Made by a program: the position numbers and the translations under genes. Below, piece after piece: positions 60,009-64,000 of a stretch of DNA of 64,000 nt. Source of the stretch: Hyphomonadaceae bacterium JAD_PAG50586_4 (GTDB lineage Bacteria > Pseudomonadota > Alphaproteobacteria > Caulobacterales > Aquidulcibacteraceae); contig CP096134.1 in the NCBI GenBank assembly GCA_023242925.1, positions 1,507,501-1,571,500 on the forward strand, in the 5' to 3' direction. How positions within the stretch are numbered: position 1 is the first letter of the stretch; each line of letters opens with the position of its first letter. Under the pieces are notes generated by a model. That model ran no database searches. It worked only from the letters and a program-made list of their open reading frames with translations, and was not told the origin of the DNA.

Positions 60009-60082
60009 GTTCCTTGTGTCCCCACTAGCCGAGCCAACATTACGAGGGTCGCGCCTATGCCGGTCGCTCCCAATGAATTTCC

Positions 60083-60100
60083 GTGTGCACTATGTGTGCA
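60083..60100 (+). repeat. Element-end repeat, right copy 1
   Basis: GTGTGCACTATGTGTGCA, the same orientation as the left-end copy at 12814 and differing from it only at the variable tenth base. Confidence 0.62.
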
Positions 60101-60139
60101 CTCAGCCCGGGATGTGCCGGGACGTTCCGGGAACACTAG

Positions 60140-60157
60140 TGCACACAGAGTGCACAC
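60140..60157 (-). repeat. Element-end repeat, right copy 2 (inverted)
   Basis: Read on the minus strand this is GTGTGCACTCTGTGTGCA. It faces copy 1 across 39 bp, giving an inverted pair between integrase and dusA, where arm sites or the int promoter operator would be expected. Confidence 0.62.
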
Positions 60158-60191
60158 GTTCGCGGTTTGAGCCTTGGAAACTATCGAAAAT

Positions 60192-61187
60192 ATGTCGTTA
60201 AATCAACAGCATAGATTCTGCATTGCGCCTATGATGGATTGGACGGATCGGCATTGCCGCGCCTTCCACCGCACGCTGACGCGTGAAGCGTTGCTCTACA
60301 CCGAGATGGTGACGGCGGACGCGATCATTCATGGCGATCGCGAGCGCTTGTTAGGCTTCTCCGAAATTGAGCATCCGGTGGCGCTTCAGCTTGGCGGCAG
60401 CGATCCGGCGAAGATGGCGCAAGCGGCGCGGATCGGCGCGGCGTTTGGCTATGACGAGATCAATCTCAATATCGGTTGCCCCTCGGATCGCGTGCAATCG
60501 GGCCGCTTTGGCGCGTGCTTGATGCGCGAGCCAGAACTGGTGGCGCAGCTTTGGCGCGCCGCGCAGGACGCGGCGCCGGATGTTCCGGTGACGATCAAGT
60601 CGCGCATTGGCGTGGACGATCAAGAGCCGCGCGAGGCGTTGTTTGCGCTGGTCGACCTGGCGGCGCGCGAAGGGTGCACGACTTTTATCGTGCATGCGCG
60701 TAAGGCGTGGCTGAAAGGGCTGTCGCCGAAAGAAAACCGCGAAGTGCCGCCGCTGGATTATGACTTGGTGCGCGAGCTGAAACGGGCGCGGCCGGAGTTG
60801 GAGATCATTCTCAATGGCGGTCTGCGCGATCTCGATCACGCGCTTGAAGAGAGCGCGACGCTCGATGGCGTGATGCTGGGGCGCGCAGCGTATCAGACGC
60901 CGGCGAGTTTAATGGACGTGGATGCGCGCATCTTTGGCGCGGTAAATCCGATGGGGAGCCGCGCTGCAGCGATCGAGGCGCACCTGCCATACATCCAAGC
61001 ACAGCTTGCTTGCGGCGTGCCGCTGCATGCAATGACGCGGCATATGCTTGGGCTGTTCAATGCTTTGCCGGGCGGGCGGGCGTGGCGACGAGTGCTGTCT
61101 GAGCGCGGGGTGCGTGCGGGCGCTGGGGCCGAGGTCGTGCGTGTGGCGTTGGCGGAAATCGCCAGTGCGAGTGCGCGCGCGGTATGA
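60192..61187 (+). CDS. dusA: tRNA-dihydrouridine(20/20a) synthase DusA, with element-derived 5' end
   Basis: 331 aa. FCIAPMMDWTDRHCRAFHR at the N terminus, VALQLGGSDPAKMAQAA, YDEINLNIGCPSDRVQSG (with catalytic Cys in the following GRFGACLM), FIVHARKAWLKGLSPKENR and ILNGGL are the Dus FMN-barrel signatures; the KGLSPKENR block is DusA-specific. Uses FMN and NADPH to reduce uridine in tRNA D-loops. ATG 60192 is chosen over TTG 60174. The first ten codons come from the element, and the protein looks fully restored. Confidence 0.93.
   Translation: MSLNQQHRFCIAPMMDWTDRHCRAFHRTLTREALLYTEMVTADAIIHGDRERLLGFSEIEHPVALQLGGSDPAKMAQAARIGAAFGYDEINLNIGCPSDRVQSGRFGACLMREPELVAQLWRAAQDAAPDVPVTIKSRIGVDDQEPREALFALVDLAAREGCTTFIVHARKAWLKGLSPKENREVPPLDYDLVRELKRARPELEIILNGGLRDLDHALEESATLDGVMLGRAAYQTPASLMDVDARIFGAVNPMGSRAAAIEAHLPYIQAQLACGVPLHAMTRHMLGLFNALPGGRAWRRVLSERGVRAGAGAEVVRVALAEIASASARAV
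60215..60243 (+). other. attR: right copy of the dusA recombination site
   Basis: ATTCTGC-A-TTGCGCC and TGATGGATTGGA (60232-60243), codons about 8 to 17 of dusA. See attL at 12748. Confidence 0.75.
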
Positions 61188-61999
61188 TCAACGAACTCGC
61201 GCTCTTTCTGGTGGCGCTCGCAGGTGCTGGGCTGTTTGCGGGCTTTATCGGCGGGCTTTTCGGCATTGGCGGCGGCGTCGTCATCGTGCCTGTGCTTTAT
61301 CTGGTGCTGGGCGCGCTCGATGTGGACGAGAGCGTGCGCATGCACGTCGCTGTCGGCACGTCGCTGTCGACAATCATCTCAACCTCGTGGCGTTCGCTCT
61401 CGGCGCATACCAGGGCGGGGGCTGTCGATTATGAAGTCCTCAAAGCCTGGGCGCCTTGGATCAGTTTCGGCGCGCTGCTTGGCGCAGCGCTTGCGGGCTT
61501 TGCGAACACAAAAGCGCTTCTGATCGTATTTGGCGGGGGCTTGGTGCTGGTCGCAGCGCAAATGGGGCTCGCCAATCCGAATTGGCGGATGTTCAGCGAG
61601 CTGCCGGGTGGCGTTGCGCGCGCTTCGATCGCTGGAGGCATTGGCGTTCTCTCGGCGATGATGGGCATTGGCGGCGGCGCGTTTGGCGTGACGGTGATGG
61701 CGCTGTGCGGGCGGCCAATCCACCAGGCCGTCGCGACCGCGTCCGGCTTTGGCGCCGCCATCGCAGCGCCCGCTGCACTTGGCTACATCGTTGCGGGATG
61801 GGGCCGTGAAGGCCTGCCGCCTTGGTCGCTTGGCTTTGTCAGCGTCCCCGGCTTCATCCTGCTGGCGTTGCTGACGGCGATCACCGCGCCGATCGGCGCG
61901 CGGCTGGCGCATCGACTGCCGCAACAAACGCTGAAGCGTGCGTTCGCGATCCTGCTGGCCGTGGTTGCGATCAATATGCTGCGCGAGGCGTTGGTCTAG
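61184..61999 (+). CDS. TSUP (TauE/SafE) family membrane transporter
   Basis: 271 aa. Eight predicted membrane helices in two repeats, each starting with a glycine-rich signature: FAGFIGGLFGIGGGVVIVPV near 20 and LSAMMGIGGGAFGVTVMAL near 160. These are sulfur- or anion-compound permeases; the substrate cannot be predicted. ATG 61184 overlaps the dusA stop, as expected for an old chromosomal pair. Confidence 0.85.
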   Translation: MINELALFLVALAGAGLFAGFIGGLFGIGGGVVIVPVLYLVLGALDVDESVRMHVAVGTSLSTIISTSWRSLSAHTRAGAVDYEVLKAWAPWISFGALLGAALAGFANTKALLIVFGGGLVLVAAQMGLANPNWRMFSELPGGVARASIAGGIGVLSAMMGIGGGAFGVTVMALCGRPIHQAVATASGFGAAIAAPAALGYIVAGWGREGLPPWSLGFVSVPGFILLALLTAITAPIGARLAHRLPQQTLKRAFAILLAVVAINMLREALV

Positions 62000-62193
62000 C
62001 TGACCGTGTCGGCGGCCCTCACGCCCGCCAGACGCGCTGGCAGCTCTGCCATAATGGCCCTGCGTTGCGGCTCCTCGAGCCGACCCCAACTCGCGATTTC
62101 CGGTAAAGTCCGTCCGCAGCCGATACAGAGGCGCGTCTGGCCGCTGACGGCGCAGGTCTTCACGCAGGGGCTGGAAATCGGGGCGGCGCTCAT
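61996..62193 (-). CDS. DUF1289 protein
   Basis: 65 aa from ATG 62193. SSPCVKTCAVSGQTRLCIGCGRTLPEIASW (quoted for its four cysteines: CVKTC and CIGC) is the DUF1289 metal-binding pattern. Function unknown. Convergent with and overlapping the transporter gene by 4 bp. Confidence 0.82.
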   Translation of the reverse strand: MSAAPISSPCVKTCAVSGQTRLCIGCGRTLPEIASWGRLEEPQRRAIMAELPARLAGVRAADTVS

Positions 62194-62290
62194 CGGGCGT
62201 GAGCTAAAGGCTTGGCGCGACGACTGGCAAGCATGTCTGGAATGAATGTGATCGAAAAACGATAAATTCGCATTGACATTCGATGTGACA

Positions 62291-62305
62291 TATCGTATTT
62301 CGATA
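62291..62305. promoter_or_regulatory. Inverted repeat upstream of a secreted-protein gene
   Basis: TATCG-TATTT-CGATA in an AT-rich pocket about 100 bp before ATG 62408, amid GCGTTGACATTCGATGTGACATATCG-type sequence with TTGACA at 62273 resembling a -35 box (ATTGACATT). A possible promoter with operator; no regulator can be named. Confidence 0.35.
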
Positions 62306-62407
62306 ACAGCCTGAATTCGCGGCAAGGAAGCATCCGAAACCTTAATCGGCTGCATCTCATCAACGAGCACAGGCGGAAGAGAGAGTTTCGCCATTTTGGA
62401 GGGTTTT

Positions 62408-62743
62408 ATGCGTTTGGCTTTGCTTGCCACCAGCGTTGCTGCGGTTGTCGCGGTCCCGCTCGCGGTGCACGCCAGCGGCCCGCAAATGTCCCGCAACGAA
62501 TTTCTCGCGGCCGTCGAATGCGTGGCCGCCGCGCCCGTTGGGCAGTTCGAGGACGCCAAGTATCGGCTGAACGCGGAATCGCGTCGCCAAGCGCCGGAGA
62601 CTGCCGCCGAGGCGCGGGCGCTCGCTCTCCAAGCTGTGAACGGCGCCGGCGCCCATGATGGGTCTATGATCAACGCCAATGAATCGGCGCCCTGTGCCGG
62701 GGTGGCTCTGATCGCGGGCGCGAACGCGTACAGCGCGGCTTAG
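62408..62743 (+). CDS. Small secreted protein of unknown function
   Basis: 111 aa with signal peptide LALLATSVAAVVAVPLAVHA ending A-x-A before SGPQM. The mature part has two cysteines (AAVECVAAA; SAPCAGVAL) that could form a disulfide, and no family I recognise. ATG 62408 follows GGAGGG. Confidence 0.6.
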   Translation: MRLALLATSVAAVVAVPLAVHASGPQMSRNEFLAAVECVAAAPVGQFEDAKYRLNAESRRQAPETAAEARALALQAVNGAGAHDGSMINANESAPCAGVALIAGANAYSAA

Positions 62744-62761
62744 GGTTCGAGGGAGAGGGAC

Positions 62762-63013
62762 ATGAAAGCTTGGTTGCTAGCCGGTTTGGCGACAATGGTG
62801 ATGGCGCCCAGCGCCTTCGCCGCGGAAAGCACCGAAGCGTGCCAAGTCGATGATGCGCGCCGCGCAACGCAGGAGCGCGCCGAAGCGCCGCCGGTGATAC
62901 CGCCTAGCGTAGCGGCAGCTGTGCGTCCCACCGCGCAGCGTGACGTAGCGAGGCGCCCGCGCGCGCCGAGCCACGTCGCCGCACGGGCAAGCGAATTCCC
63001 GACGCTGAGTTGA
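62762..63013 (+). CDS. Small secreted alanine/proline/arginine-rich protein
   Basis: 83 aa from ATG 62762 with GAGGGAGAGG upstream. Signal peptide KAWLLAGLATMVMAPSAFA with an A-F-A cut site, followed by a basic, disordered sequence (PPVIPPSVAAAV, RDVARRPRAPSHVAAR). No homolog recognised. Possibly co-transcribed with the gene 18 bp upstream. Confidence 0.5.
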   Translation: MKAWLLAGLATMVMAPSAFAAESTEACQVDDARRATQERAEAPPVIPPSVAAAVRPTAQRDVARRPRAPSHVAARASEFPTLS

Positions 63014-63084
63014 TAGGTCCGCGCAGCACTCTATAGTTCGCCCCCAAGCGCGCGATCAGGCGCGCGCATCGATAGGCCGGACCA

Positions 63085-64000
63085 ATGGATCTTGAATTTT
63101 CGCCGGAAGAAATTGCGTTTCGCGACGAAGTGCGCGCGTTCATCGACGCAAATTATCCCAAGCACCTGAAGGGCAAGGTGATGCGGGAAGACCTCACGAA
63201 AGAGGACTTCCTGATCTGGCACAAAATACTCGGCAAAAAAGGTTGGTCTGTTCCGGCGTGGCCCGTCGAATACGGCGGCACGGGTTGGACGGCGACACAG
63301 CGTTACATTTGGGGCGAGGAGAATGCGCGCGCGGAAACGATTCCGCCGCTGCCGTTCGGCGTTTCGATGGTGGGCCCGGTGATCTACACGTTCGGCACGC
63401 CAGAGCAGAAGCAGCGCTTCCTGCCGGGCATCATCTCGGGTGAGACGTGGTGGTGCCAAGGTTATTCCGAGCCGGGCGCAGGCTCCGACCTCGCGAGCTT
63501 GAAGACGCGCGCTGTGCGTGACGGCGATCACTACATCGTCAACGGCCAGAAGACCTGGACGACACTCGCGCAGCACGCCGATTGGGGCTTTTTCCTCTGC
63601 CGCACCGATCCCGATGCGAAGCAGCAAGAAGGTATCTCGTTCCTGTTGCTCGACATGAAGTCGCCAGGCGTCAGCGTTCGCCCGATAAAATTGCTCGATG
63701 GCGGCGTCGAAGTGAATGACGTCTTCCTCGACAACGTGAAGGTGCCGGTCGATCAGCGCATCTACGAGGAAAATAAGGGATGGACCTGCGCCAAATTTCT
63801 GCTCGCGCACGAACGCTCGGGCATCGCGGGCGTTGCACGTTCGAAGCGCAACGTCGAGCGTTTGAAGAGCATCGCGAAAAGCGAAATCGGCGATGACGGC
63901 AAGCCGCTCATCGAGGACGAAGATTTCCGCCGCAAGATGAGCGAAGTCGAGATCGATCTTGCCGCGCTCGAAATGACGGAATTGCGGGTTTTGGCGCGCG
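63085..64000 (+). CDS. Acyl-CoA dehydrogenase, truncated by the window end
   Basis: 305 codons visible, the frame still open. LEFSPEEIAFRDEVRAFID at the start, then WPVEYGGTGWTATQ, CQGYSEPGAGSDLASLKTRA (FAD and substrate loop), YIVNGQKTWTTLAQHADW and FLDNVKVPVDQRI are the standard acyl-CoA dehydrogenase blocks. FAD-dependent oxidation of an acyl-CoA; the catalytic Glu lies in the missing part. ATG 63085 opens the conserved N terminus. Confidence 0.9.
   Translation, partial: MDLEFSPEEIAFRDEVRAFIDANYPKHLKGKVMREDLTKEDFLIWHKILGKKGWSVPAWPVEYGGTGWTATQRYIWGEENARAETIPPLPFGVSMVGPVIYTFGTPEQKQRFLPGIISGETWWCQGYSEPGAGSDLASLKTRAVRDGDHYIVNGQKTWTTLAQHADWGFFLCRTDPDAKQQEGISFLLLDMKSPGVSVRPIKLLDGGVEVNDVFLDNVKVPVDQRIYEENKGWTCAKFLLAHERSGIAGVARSKRNVERLKSIAKSEIGDDGKPLIEDEDFRRKMSEVEIDLAALEMTELRVLAR

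Overview
The window reads as a GC-rich alphaproteobacterial chromosome, most likely Caulobacterales (Caulobacter/Hyphomonadaceae-like). Two things point there: a chemotaxis operon with the gene order of the main Caulobacter che cluster, and general protein similarity recalled from family knowledge. No database search was possible. The first 1.6 kb is the end of an rRNA operon (23S 3' part, 5S, tRNA-fMet, strong terminator). From 1.6 to 12.7 kb lie ordinary chromosomal genes: a glycosyltransferase, an FkbM-type methyltransferase, a RimK-type ATP-grasp ligase, a zinc-ribbon methyltransferase, pabC/pabB for p-aminobenzoate, a LytS/LytTR-type two-component pair, two SDR dehydrogenases, a GST and an ArsC/Spx-like protein.

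From about 12.75 to 60.24 kb the window appears to hold one integrative and conjugative element (ICE) inserted near the 5' end of dusA (tRNA-dihydrouridine synthase A). A displaced 5' fragment of dusA lies at the left end. The intact dusA, given a new 5' end by the element, lies at the right end beside a tyrosine integrase and a small excisionase-like protein. Both ends carry copies of an 18-bp repeat GTGTGCACTNTGTGTGCA. From left to right the element holds: a decayed zone (HTH-like gene, SnoaL-like gene, VOC, IS3 and kinase fragments, and an intact IS1182-type IS); a full chemotaxis cluster (MCP, STAS, cheY, cheA, cheW, cheR, cheB, cheY, cheD, two small che-linked genes, further receivers, PilZ); a relaxase with a possible oriT; TraF-like protease; ArdC; a TIR/SLOG/Nmad2/MazG/UDG-like putative defence block; SSB; a large Eco57I-type methylase; a PIN toxin pair; ParB; HipBA; a LuxR-type regulator; TraG; an RHH protein; trbBCDEJLFGI; Xis; Int.

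After dusA (60.19 kb) come ordinary chromosomal genes: a TSUP transporter, a DUF1289 protein, two small secreted proteins and the start of an acyl-CoA dehydrogenase that runs off the window.

The most novel-looking block is 31.2-36.9 kb. It has three TIR-type proteins, a SLOG-family nucleotide-sensor-like protein, and an overlapping run of Nmad2-like, MazG-like and UDG-like genes, organised around a divergent promoter. This looks like a Thoeris-related but differently composed anti-phage system. A second general observation is that at least a dozen otherwise well-conserved genes, including housekeeping pabB and T4SS trbE, carry single-base frameshifts. Several sit in five-base homopolymers that must be six, or at GATCTCG where the protein frame needs GATTCG. 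This suggests systematic sequence error rather than gene death, so many broken genes are annotated here over their full reconstructed span.
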